Part shown: in pieces, positions 1 through 6,087 of the stretch
How positions within the stretch are numbered: the stretch's first letter is position 1
Layout: each line of letters begins with the position of its first letter
NCBI GenBank assembly: GCA_011192055.1
Contig: DUES01000176.1
Location: forward strand, 5,707-19,614
Direction of reading: 5' to 3'
Source: Dehalococcoidia bacterium
Lineage (GTDB): Bacteria; Chloroflexota; Dehalococcoidia; Dehalococcoidales; Fen-1064
DNA length: 13,908 nucleotides
Made by a program: the position numbers and the translations under genes
Notes under the pieces: model-generated
Seen by the model: only the letters and a program-made list of their open reading frames with translations
What the model was told of the DNA's origin: nothing
The model's database searches: none

Positions 1-31
1 AGTATCACAATAATACAATCTCACATAGGTG

Positions 32-1156
32 CTAGCCTTTTGCTGCTTCCTCCCGCAATCGACGGTCTTCCCCGCACTCCAGCGGTTCACCGCGGGCAAC
101 AATCGGGAAACACCGGTTGCAGGAGATACATTTAGCCTTTGTCCGGTCTCCCTTCTGCCACCGGGCCAGCAGACCCGGTTCACGAATGAACGGGCGGCAC
201 ATTGACACCATGTCGGCGTCACCACTGGTTACTATATCCTCAGCAGTTTCCGGTGTGCGGATTCCGGCAACAACAATAACGGGTACATCCACTGCTTTCT
301 TAACCGCGGCAGCCCTTTCCCTGAACGGCGTCCGCTCAGGGTCTCCTTCTTTGGCTGTTTGTACAGGCTGACCAACACCGGCACTGACCTCGATAGCGTC
401 CAGTCCGGCAGAAACCATCTGCCTGGAGGTCTCAATGCCCTCATCCAGGGTAAGACCACCCGTCCTGTCGTCCATTACGCCGAACTTGATAAACAGGGGA
501 AAATCATTCCCGATTGACTGGCGTATCCGCCGGACCACTTCAAGGTGGAACCTCCTCCGGTTCTCTGCAGTGCCTCCCCAACGGTCTGTGCGCTGGTTGA
601 ACAGCGGTGACTGTATCTGGCTCATCAGGTAACCGTGTGCGCCATGAAGTTGAATGGCATCAAAACCGGCTTCCCGGCCTCTCACCGCAGCTTTAGCAAA
701 ATCCGCAATAATACCTTCGATATCTTCTTCTGTCATTTCGCGGTGCGGCCGGTTCATATCCGCCATTTTCGAAAAAGCCAGCAGCGTGGCTCCTTTCTGG
801 ACAAGATAACCCGAGTTGATTCCTGCATGGACAATCTGCAGTGCGACTTTTGTATTATCCCGGCGGGCAGCTTTGACCATACGTTTCATGCCCGCAATCA
901 TTTCATCATTATGGATACCATACTGGCCCGGATTTGCCTGGCCGTGCGCGGAGACAAAGGCGTAACCGCTGATAATCAGGCCAATATTACCTTTCCCCAG
1001 TTCCTCGTAGAGTGCTACCGAATTATCCGTAACCGCTCCGTTAATGTCAGCGGTTGCATCCCACGTAGCCGACCGTACGAACCGGTTTTTTAACTCGAGC
1101 CCACCAATCATACAGGGCTCAAGTAGTGAATTTGCTGATAAACCATCTGATGACAT
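32..1156 (-). CDS. Old yellow enzyme-family NADH:flavin oxidoreductase with C-terminal Fe-S motif
   Basis: Probably an FMN-dependent reductase of the OYE / 2,4-dienoyl-CoA reductase superfamily acting on activated C=C bonds in the cytoplasm; substrate unknown. The 374-residue TIM barrel shows LQIVHAG (Q107, H110), the FMN/substrate signature HGAHGYL (H171, H174, Y176), then RTDRWGG and ENRRRF (about 189-203). The C-terminus has C343-x2-C346-x2-C349-x11-C361, spaced as in the 4Fe-4S site of trimethylamine dehydrogenase-type enzymes, but the protein ends there, so the C-terminal FAD/NAD(P) domains of that family are absent. An open frame extends 41 codons further upstream, but I chose ATG 1156 because GGAGGT lies 7 nt before it and the extension overlaps the upstream gene and matches nothing. 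It starts 28 nt after the phosphotriesterase-like gene, so the two are probably one operon. Family call firm, substrate not known. Confidence 0.88.
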   Translation of the reverse strand: MSSDGLSANSLLEPCMIGGLELKNRFVRSATWDATADINGAVTDNSVALYEELGKGNIGLIISGYAFVSAHGQANPGQYGIHNDEMIAGMKRMVKAARRDNTKVALQIVHAGINSGYLVQKGATLLAFSKMADMNRPHREMTEEDIEGIIADFAKAAVRGREAGFDAIQLHGAHGYLMSQIQSPLFNQRTDRWGGTAENRRRFHLEVVRRIRQSIGNDFPLFIKFGVMDDRTGGLTLDEGIETSRQMVSAGLDAIEVSAGVGQPVQTAKEGDPERTPFRERAAAVKKAVDVPVIVVAGIRTPETAEDIVTSGDADMVSMCRPFIREPGLLARWQKGDRTKAKCISCNRCFPIVARGEPLECGEDRRLREEAAKG

Positions 1157-1163
1157 TCTGAGC

Positions 1164-1169
1164 ACCTCC
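1164..1169 (-). promoter_or_regulatory. Ribosome binding site deciding the oxidoreductase start
   Basis: GGAGGT on the minus strand lies 7 nt ahead of ATG 1156. It sits in the 28-nt gap after the stop codon of the preceding gene and favours this start over the longer in-frame start at 1279, which would lie inside the preceding coding sequence. Confidence 0.7.
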
Positions 1170-1184
1170 AAATCCACCCGGGAT

Positions 1185-2129
1185 TTATTTACCCTCAAAG
1201 AAGCTGCGCGGCCCCTTAACGCATAGACCATCGATAATGTCTCCGTTAACGCCCATATCCCGCAGTTGAGCAAAGACAACTTCTTTCATAAAGAGGAATC
1301 CGTATGGATTATACTTTTTCCGCTCTTCCTCTGCCTGCTGCCAGTCGGGACCGATAAAGGTTATCGTGGAGCTGTCGTGGGACGGACAAAGCCTGTCTGC
1401 CCAACCGGTATCAATCAGGGCTTTCATGGTATTTGTTCGTGCGCGGTGGCTGACCAGTCTTCCCGGATAACGGTCCAGTCCCAGGAAGCACCCCTGTTCG
1501 AGAAGCCATGTAAGATACTCAAGGTCAGTGGTGTCGTTCGAGTGGTCGAACTTGACTCTTCCCGGGTCGACCCCTTCTTCCTGCAGGATTCCCAGTTGCT
1601 GTTTGCCAACCTGTCCCGGTGAATAGGAATGTATCATTATGGGAAGGCCGGTCCTGAGGTGAGCGCGGCCGATTGCCCGCAGGACCACTTCCGCCTGCGG
1701 AGTAACTCCCCCGTAGTCGCTGGCCGACTTCAGCAGTCCCGGTTTAATGCCGGTACCGGATATTCCTTCTTCTACTTCACGCACAAATACATCGGCGAGC
1801 TGTTCCACCGAAGCGCCGCGGAAAAACATCGGGATATCCAGCCACCATCCGGAAACAGCTATGATATTTACGCCACTGCGTCGTGATGCCTCGGCTATCA
1901 TCTCGATGTCGCGACCGAGGTCTGTCGTAGTAGCGTCAACGATAGTGTCAATTCCTCCCTCTTTACACCTCTTGAGCACGTCGACTGCGCGGTCCAGGGG
2001 TTTATCCCCGAACAACTCGGGGTAGTCCCGGTAAACGCCCGCAAAACCAACCAGCACGTGCTCATGCATCAGGGTAAAACCCAGGTCCCTGGTTTCCACA
2101 GGTCCCAGTACCGTATTGATTGTGGTCAT
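1185..2129 (-). CDS. Phosphotriesterase-family metal-dependent hydrolase (PTE / lactonase-like)
   Basis: A 314-residue amidohydrolase-superfamily TIM barrel related to phosphotriesterases and PTE-like lactonases. All expected binuclear metal ligands are visible: H22 and H24 (MHEH), the probable carboxylated lysine K134 (GLLKSASDYGG), H167 (MIHSYS), H196 (FDHSNDT) and D252 (PSHDSS). The opening residues, INTVLGPV then LGFTLMHEH, are typical of the family. Real substrates in this family are mostly lactones or esters; phosphotriester activity cannot be inferred. Two starts exist, ATG 2135 and ATG 2129. The purine-rich AAAGGA at 2139-2144 is only 3 nt from the first but 9 nt from the second, so I prefer 2129. 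The gene leads a minus-strand pair with the flavin oxidoreductase 28 nt downstream and is divergent from birA. Family sure, exact function open. Confidence 0.88.
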   Translation of the reverse strand: MTTINTVLGPVETRDLGFTLMHEHVLVGFAGVYRDYPELFGDKPLDRAVDVLKRCKEGGIDTIVDATTTDLGRDIEMIAEASRRSGVNIIAVSGWWLDIPMFFRGASVEQLADVFVREVEEGISGTGIKPGLLKSASDYGGVTPQAEVVLRAIGRAHLRTGLPIMIHSYSPGQVGKQQLGILQEEGVDPGRVKFDHSNDTTDLEYLTWLLEQGCFLGLDRYPGRLVSHRARTNTMKALIDTGWADRLCPSHDSSTITFIGPDWQQAEEERKKYNPYGFLFMKEVVFAQLRDMGVNGDIIDGLCVKGPRSFFEGK

Positions 2130-2211
2130 GAACATTATTCCTTTCTTACCAGCAGTTATTTGATAGTGGGCTTATAAAAATACTCATCGCCTCTCATGAA
2201 AACCTGCGCTC

Positions 2212-2220
2212 TGTTATACT
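2212..2220 (+). promoter_or_regulatory. Candidate extended -10 promoter for birA
   Basis: TGTTATACT matches the TGn-TATAAT extended -10 pattern. No convincing -35 hexamer is found 16-18 nt upstream, as expected for extended -10 promoters. Transcription would begin near 2227, giving a leader of about 86 nt that carries the inverted repeat at 2271-2297. Prediction from consensus only. Confidence 0.35.
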
Positions 2221-2270
2221 ATGGATTGTAATCAAGAGCTATGCGGCTATGTTATCAGTACGAACGCTGA

Positions 2271-2297
2271 CCGTCAAGAAAAGTACCATCTTGACGG
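2271..2297 (+). repeat. 9-bp perfect inverted repeat in the birA leader
   Basis: CCGTCAAGA (2271-2279) and TCTTGACGG (2289-2297) are exact reverse complements separated by 9 nt. The right arm ends 15 nt before the birA ATG, just ahead of the GGGAGAGG ribosome binding site. It could be an operator for a dimeric regulator or an RNA hairpin near the translation start. The BirA encoded here has no DNA-binding domain, so self-repression of the E. coli type is not expected. Confidence 0.5.
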
Positions 2298-2312
2298 AAC
2301 ACCTGGGAGAGG

Positions 2313-3089
2313 ATGATAGATAGGCTTTCTGCAACCCTGATAACCACCGGACTGGAGACCGGTTTTATTGGCCAGCGGGTGCTGTTTTATCCCAGCCTAC
2401 GGACCACCATGGAGACTGCACGGCAGGAAGCCCTGAACGGTGCCCCCGAAGGAACCGTCGTCATCACTGACGAACAAACCGCGGCCCGGGGACGCCTGAA
2501 ACGCACCTGGTTAACGCCGCAGGGAAACATTGCACTTTCTGTGGTGCTGTATCCCGCACGCCCAAACCTGCATTCCGTCGTCATGGTGGCTTCCCTGGCC
2601 GTAGCACGAGCCATTGAGACAGTAACCGGCCTTAAACCCGTACTCAAGTGGCCGAACGATGTCATGCTCAATAACAAGAAAGTCTGCGGCATCCTGGTTG
2701 AGGTCAGTGTGCTGCCGGGTACCGTAAACTTCGCAGTTGTTGGAATAGGTATCAATGTTAACCTTGACCCGTCCGATTTCCCGGAGATTCTGCCCATCGC
2801 CACCAGCCTTTCTCATGAACTGGGACAGGAGGTCTCCCGTCTTGAAATAGTACGGTGTTTGCTCCGCGAGATGGAACGACTTTACCTTATTTCAATGGAG
2901 AGTAATGCCGTCTACGAGCAATGGCGTGACCGACTTGTTACGCTGGGTAAAGAAGTCCGCGTTACTTCCGGAACAAGTACCCGGGAAGGTATTGCCGAGT
3001 CCGTTGACCCCGACGGTGCCCTCCTGTTGCGTCTCCCGGATGGAAGCCTGGACCGGGTGCTGGCAGGAGATGTCACACTCCGCGAATAG
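2313..3089 (+). CDS. birA: Biotin--[acetyl-CoA-carboxylase] ligase (monofunctional)
   Basis: Activates biotin with ATP to biotinyl-5'-AMP and transfers it to the lysine of biotin carboxyl carrier proteins in the cytoplasm. The 258-residue protein starts directly with the catalytic domain and lacks the N-terminal helix-turn-helix of bifunctional BirA repressors (class I type). Visible motifs are STM-like TTMETA (31-36), the biotin/adenylate loop QTAARGRLKRTW (55-66), KWPNDVMLNNKKVCGILVE (112-130, with the conserved Lys at 112) and GIGINVN (144-150); residues from about 213 form the small C-terminal SH3-like domain. Oddity: the usual GRGRxGR loop reads A58-R-G-R-L-K-R64, so two glycines are replaced. 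ATG 2313 follows GGGAGAGG almost directly, a short spacing, but no better start fits the family. It stands alone and converges on the slipin operon. Confidence 0.93.
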   Translation: MIDRLSATLITTGLETGFIGQRVLFYPSLRTTMETARQEALNGAPEGTVVITDEQTAARGRLKRTWLTPQGNIALSVVLYPARPNLHSVVMVASLAVARAIETVTGLKPVLKWPNDVMLNNKKVCGILVEVSVLPGTVNFAVVGIGINVNLDPSDFPEILPIATSLSHELGQEVSRLEIVRCLLREMERLYLISMESNAVYEQWRDRLVTLGKEVRVTSGTSTREGIAESVDPDGALLLRLPDGSLDRVLAGDVTLRE

Positions 3090-3126
3090 CAGGAGTAGCC
3101 TGCTATTCGTTCTGGCAGGCTACTCC
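3083..3126 (+). terminator. Two overlapping, mutually exclusive 11-bp hairpins between convergent genes
   Basis: Hairpin A pairs CGAATAGCAGG (3083-3093) with CCTGCTATTCG (3099-3109) across a 5-nt loop. Hairpin B pairs GGAGTAGCCTG (3092-3102) with CAGGCTACTCC (3116-3126) across a 13-nt loop. They share 3092-3102, so only one can form at a time. The birA stop codon is inside A. Neither is followed by a T-tract on either strand, so a simple intrinsic terminator is not proven. The position between birA and the convergent slipin gene suggests transcript end formation or 3'-end protection for one or both transcripts. Confidence 0.5.
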
Positions 3127-3161
3127 ACTCATTCAGCGTAATACTTACCTAGTAACGGCCG

Positions 3162-3935
3162 TTAGCTCTTGTCCGGCTCTGAATTACCGGTTTTCTTTGC
3201 GAATATGGACAGCAGTTCCATTGGCAGCGGGAATATAAGAGTGCTGTTTTTCTCGGTGGCAATCTCGGTAAGCGTCTGGAGATACCGCAGTTGCAGCGTG
3301 ACCGGTTCCTTGGCAATAATAGCGCCGGCTTGAGCCAGTCGCTCTGAAGCCTGGAACTCGCCGTCGGCATGAATAATCTTGGCGCGCCGTTCACGTTCCG
3401 CTTCGGCCTGGGCGGCCATCATCCGTCTCATCTGCTCGGGAAGCTCAACTTCCTTAATCTCAACAGTGGCGACCTTGATGCCCCAGGGGTCGGTGTGCTC
3501 ATCAATAATCTTCTGGAGCATCATGTTGAGCTTTTCCCGTTCTGTCAGCAACTCGTCTAACTCGGACTGGCCCAGCACATTCCTCAGCGTGGTCTGTGCT
3601 ATCTGGGAGGTAGCCCTGATGTAATCATTTACATTCACAACTGAATCTTTAGGGTCAACGACCCTGAAGTAAATTACGGCGTTTACGCGTACCGTAATAT
3701 TGTCCTTGGTAATGACCTCCTGCGGGGTTACATCCATTGTTACTACCCTGAGGTCCCTTTTTATCATCTGGTCAACAAAGGGAATTATCAGGAAAAGTCC
3801 GGGACCCTTTGACCCCAACAGACGTCCCAGACGAAAGATAACACCTCTCTCGTATTCTTTCAGTATCTTGACTGTTGAAGGAATCAGTATTACAATAACG
3901 AGCGCAATAATACCGATTATGATTGGAGTGCTCAT
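3162..3935 (-). CDS. Slipin / stomatin-like SPFH-band 7 membrane protein
   Basis: A 257-residue prokaryotic slipin. Residues 4-20 form one N-terminal membrane helix, followed by the SPFH/band 7 domain (from [12 protein letters not shown] near 28 to about 180), a charged helical coiled-coil segment ([13 protein letters not shown]) and a hydrophobic C-terminal patch near 231-245 ([12 protein letters not shown]). Slipins oligomerise at the membrane and organise proteases and membrane domains. In the archaeal NfeD/stomatin pair PH1510/PH1511 the protease cuts the stomatin in its hydrophobic C-terminal region, and the patch here looks equivalent. ATG 3935 has an excellent AAAGGAGGT 6 nt upstream and overlaps the preceding gene by 4 nt (ATGA), so it is translationally coupled. 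It is the last gene of the nfeD operon. The stop codon lies within a perfect 12-bp palindrome at 3153-3164. Confidence 0.92.
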   Translation of the reverse strand: MSTPIIIGIIALVIVILIPSTVKILKEYERGVIFRLGRLLGSKGPGLFLIIPFVDQMIKRDLRVVTMDVTPQEVITKDNITVRVNAVIYFRVVDPKDSVVNVNDYIRATSQIAQTTLRNVLGQSELDELLTEREKLNMMLQKIIDEHTDPWGIKVATVEIKEVELPEQMRRMMAAQAEAERERRAKIIHADGEFQASERLAQAGAIIAKEPVTLQLRYLQTLTEIATEKNSTLIFPLPMELLSIFAKKTGNSEPDKS

Positions 3936-4294
3936 TCACTTACCTCCTTTGGTTTTCTACGGTTTGATGCAACATTACTACGATGTGATGGTATCACGCT
4001 TAGCACCAGGTTGTCGACTCCGGTTATGGTTACTTCCTCGCCGGATTCCACGTTACCCTCCTCCGAAACCGCCGTCCACAGTTCACCCTGTATAAAAACT
4101 GTTCCTTCGGGCTGGAGATCAGTCCGGACTCTGGCAGTTTTCCCGATAAGGTCTTCACTCCCCGCAGATATGCGGCGACGGTGTACCAGTATCCCACGCC
4201 AGATAACAAGTGCCAGGAATGCCACTACCAGCACTACGATGAGGGCAATCGCCCAGGGCTCCAACAGAAACCAGTCAACCATAAAATCAGGCAA
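3932..4294 (-). CDS. Small NfeD-type membrane protein with OB-fold domain (second small copy)
   Basis: A 120-residue protein with one membrane helix (about 12-35, very rich in A/I/V/L) and a C-terminal NfeD OB-fold domain (about 45-105) that contains [18 protein letters not shown] and [11 protein letters not shown]. It lacks the ClpP-like protease part and corresponds to short NfeD proteins that pair with SPFH proteins. The start is TTG 4294: a perfect AAGGAGGT (4301-4308) lies 7 nt before it and overlaps the stop codon of the preceding gene. An internal ATG four codons later has no comparable site. It overlaps the slipin start by 4 nt. The OB domain is clearly paralogous to those of the two upstream genes. 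It probably tethers or stabilises slipin assemblies, which is inference. Confidence 0.87.
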   Translation of the reverse strand: MPDFMVDWFLLEPWAIALIVVLVVAFLALVIWRGILVHRRRISAGSEDLIGKTARVRTDLQPEGTVFIQGELWTAVSEEGNVESGEEVTITGVDNLVLSVIPSHRSNVASNRRKPKEVSE

Positions 4295-4300
4295 CTGACT

Positions 4301-4308
4301 ACCTCCTT
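4301..4308 (-). promoter_or_regulatory. Strong ribosome binding site for a TTG start
   Basis: Perfect AAGGAGGT on the minus strand, 7 nt before the TTG at 4294. It overlaps the TAA of the upstream small NfeD gene (4307-4309), so termination and re-initiation are likely coupled. It decides the TTG start. Confidence 0.75.
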
Positions 4309-4627
4309 ATACCTTCCTGACCACAAAAAGCTTCAGGCCTTCAATCTTTCTCACTTGAACTATTACCCCGGCTTCAATATGCCCTTCCTGCGATACTGCT
4401 TTCCACAACTCACCAGCCATAAGTACAGTCCCTTCAGGTTCCAGCACTACTTTAACGGTGGCTGTCTTTCCCCGTATTGCTTCTTTTCCGGTTGCCGGTC
4501 TGCGGAAGACCGCCCTTAATGTCTGGAACACGTCTACAAGTTGCGACCACAGGAGTACTGCTACCAGTACAAAAACGACGATACCAACAATTGCTACCGC
4601 GCTCAATTGACTGTCCCCTTCAGTCAC
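4307..4627 (-). CDS. Small NfeD-type membrane protein with OB-fold domain (first small copy)
   Basis: A 106-residue protein with one membrane helix (about 9-28) and an NfeD OB-fold domain from about 47 to the end (RGKTATVKVVLEPEGTVL, GELWKAVSQEG). It is a near relative of the C-terminal domain of the full-length NfeD just upstream and of the next small gene, so it probably arose by local duplication. The listed start is GTG 4627, which overlaps the nfeD stop by 8 nt (GTGACTGA) but has only a weak AAAAGAAA ahead. An in-frame TTG at 4606 follows AAGGGGA by 7 nt and is a serious alternative; it would remove 7 hydrophilic residues without touching the helix. Function is inferred from the operon: an accessory of the NfeD/slipin unit. 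Confidence 0.85.
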   Translation of the reverse strand: MTEGDSQLSAVAIVGIVVFVLVAVLLWSQLVDVFQTLRAVFRRPATGKEAIRGKTATVKVVLEPEGTVLMAGELWKAVSQEGHIEAGVIVQVRKIEGLKLFVVRKV

Positions 4628-5966
4628 CGATTTCTTTTGGAATCCTGGTGACGTAAAGTTTCAGGCTTTCGACTCGATTGATGACCACTGTCTCCCCTGC
4701 TCTAATGCGTCCCTCTTCCGAGACCGCCGTCCATCGCTCTCCTTTTAAAAGAACACTTCCTTCCGGAGCAAGAGGCTCCTTTACCAGGGCAGTCTTTCCC
4801 ATCAGTTCCTCCCATCCTGTGGTCGGTTGCTGCCTGTGCACGGATACAACTCGCGTAATAATAAAGGCCGTTAAAGTGCCAATGCAAACAGCCACAATGC
4901 CAATTAACCATGGGTTCACCTGAAAGAGAGGCCCTCCCTTAAACAGAATCAGTGAACCCAGTATCAGGGAAATGATGCCCCCGCCGGTGAGTAATCCGAA
5001 ACTACTGGTAAATACTTCAGCGATAAAGAGCGCGAAGGCTCCCACTACCAGTAAAATCCCGGCAATATTTACGGGCAGGTTCCCCAGTGAGTAGAAAGCC
5101 AGTATTGCACAGATACCCCCGGCAACTCCGGGGAAGATGAGTCCCGGATTGGAAATCTCTACGAACAGACCGAGTGAAGCCAGCCCCAGAAGCACATAGG
5201 CAATGTTAGGGTCCGTGATTGCAAATAGAAATTCCTCCACCCAGTTCATCTCAATATGATGTATGACGGCCCCCGAGGTCTCGATTGTCACTTCGGTACC
5301 GTCGAGGAGAGTTGTTTCCCATCCGTCAAGTTGCAGTATCAGTGAAGCAAGGTCAGGGGCAACCATGTCAATCACGTTAAGCTCCAGGGCTTCCTGTTCG
5401 GTAGCCGAAACAGCTTCCCGGACTGCTCGCTCCGCCCAGTCCATGTTGCGCCCGTGGGCTTCGGCAATACTCCTGATATAGGCAGCGGCATCGTTGAGAA
5501 CCTTCTCCTGCATTGTCTCGGACATCTGTTCCTCACCCTCGGCCCCGATAGATACCGGACTGGCCGCCCCGATAGCCGTATTAGGTGCCATAGCAGCAAC
5601 GTGGGCAGCAACAGTTATGAAAGCACCCGCCGAAGCTGCACGTGCCCCGGAAGGGGAAACATAAACTACCACCGGAATACGTGCGTTCACAATATCCTGG
5701 ACAATATCCCGCATTGCGGTGTCAAGTCCGCCCGGCGTATCCAGCTGGATAATACAGACGGTTGCACCGGCTTCTTCCGCCTCCTGTATACCTCTGTTAA
5801 TATAGTCCGCTGATACGGGGTTGATAATCCCCTTGACTACAATGGTGAATATCTCAGGCACCACTGCCCTGGCTATCAGCGCTGTAGAGGACAGAACAAG
5901 TAGCCCTAGCAGCAGTACAATCCGAAGTACCTTGAGCCCCCGAAGTATATTCCACCTGTTTACCAT
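4620..5966 (-). CDS. nfeD: Full-length NfeD: membrane-bound ClpP-class serine protease
   Basis: A 448-residue membrane serine protease of the NfeD/PH1510 family. In order: N-terminal signal or membrane helix (about 13-35), ClpP-like protease domain (38-215), a block of about five membrane helices (255-371) and a C-terminal OB fold (385-441). The Ser-Lys dyad is visible: S112 in GARAASAGAF, and K155 in EKVLNDAAAYI, 43 residues apart, much as in PH1510 (S97/K138). DTPGG (76-80) is the typical substrate-strand motif. Known relatives cut the hydrophobic C-terminus of the partner stomatin, and a slipin is encoded in the same operon. No Shine-Dalgarno precedes ATG 5966 and a promoter -10 lies only 6 nt upstream, so the mRNA may be leaderless. 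No alternative in-frame start near the N-terminus is better. Confidence 0.93.
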   Translation of the reverse strand: MVNRWNILRGLKVLRIVLLLGLLVLSSTALIARAVVPEIFTIVVKGIINPVSADYINRGIQEAEEAGATVCIIQLDTPGGLDTAMRDIVQDIVNARIPVVVYVSPSGARAASAGAFITVAAHVAAMAPNTAIGAASPVSIGAEGEEQMSETMQEKVLNDAAAYIRSIAEAHGRNMDWAERAVREAVSATEQEALELNVIDMVAPDLASLILQLDGWETTLLDGTEVTIETSGAVIHHIEMNWVEEFLFAITDPNIAYVLLGLASLGLFVEISNPGLIFPGVAGGICAILAFYSLGNLPVNIAGILLVVGAFALFIAEVFTSSFGLLTGGGIISLILGSLILFKGGPLFQVNPWLIGIVAVCIGTLTAFIITRVVSVHRQQPTTGWEELMGKTALVKEPLAPEGSVLLKGERWTAVSEEGRIRAGETVVINRVESLKLYVTRIPKEIGD

Positions 5967-5972
5967 GACTTG

Positions 5973-6001
5973 ATGATATCATGGGTATTCAACTGTTTCA
6001 A
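5973..6001 (-). promoter_or_regulatory. Promoter of the nfeD operon (predicted leaderless)
   Basis: On the minus strand TTGAAA (5996-6001) and TATCAT (5973-5978) are 17 nt apart, each matching 5 of 6 consensus bases. The -10 ends 6 nt before the nfeD ATG, which puts the expected transcription start at or next to the A of the start codon. The -10 overlaps the palindrome ATGATATCAT (5973-5982), a possible repressor site. Confidence 0.6.
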
Positions 6002-6010
6002 CAATGGACA

Positions 6011-6039
6011 TTGAGCACCCGGCAAAAGTGTTGTAGAAT
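6011..6039 (+). promoter_or_regulatory. Promoter of the his operon
   Basis: TTGAGC (6011-6016) and TAGAAT (6034-6039) are separated by exactly 17 nt. Transcription should start near 6046, leaving a leader of about 42 nt with AGGGAAGGG (6073-6081) before the hisZ ATG. The leader is too short for a T-box or a leader-peptide attenuator. Its -35 is only 9 nt from the -35 of the divergent nfeD promoter, so the two could be regulated together. Confidence 0.55.
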
Positions 6040-6087
6040 TAATGTACTATTTACGATGGAAGGTTGACGATTAGGGAAGGGTAAGCC

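Noticed and set aside
1..31. Second copy of the dispersed repeat at the window start (GAGATTGT on the minus strand)
   Set aside because: Only 8 bases match the element at 13565, and the other border is not in the window.
635..1093. 152-codon plus-strand frame
   Set aside because: It lies wholly opposite the oxidoreductase gene, has a Cys/Phe/His-rich composition typical of antisense shadows, and no ribosome binding site.
1157..1279. N-terminal extension of the flavin oxidoreductase
   Set aside because: The 41 extra codons overlap the end of the phosphotriesterase-like gene, match nothing in the family, and bypass the GGAGGT site directly before ATG 1156.
3153..3164. 12-bp palindrome TAACGGCCGTTA as an operator
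   Set aside because: It spans the slipin stop codon downstream of two convergent genes, where a repressor site is unlikely; a single short palindrome can be chance.
6040..6087. T-box, riboswitch or his leader-peptide attenuator before hisZ
   Set aside because: The predicted leader is only about 42 nt, with no His codon run, no specifier loop and no terminator hairpin.
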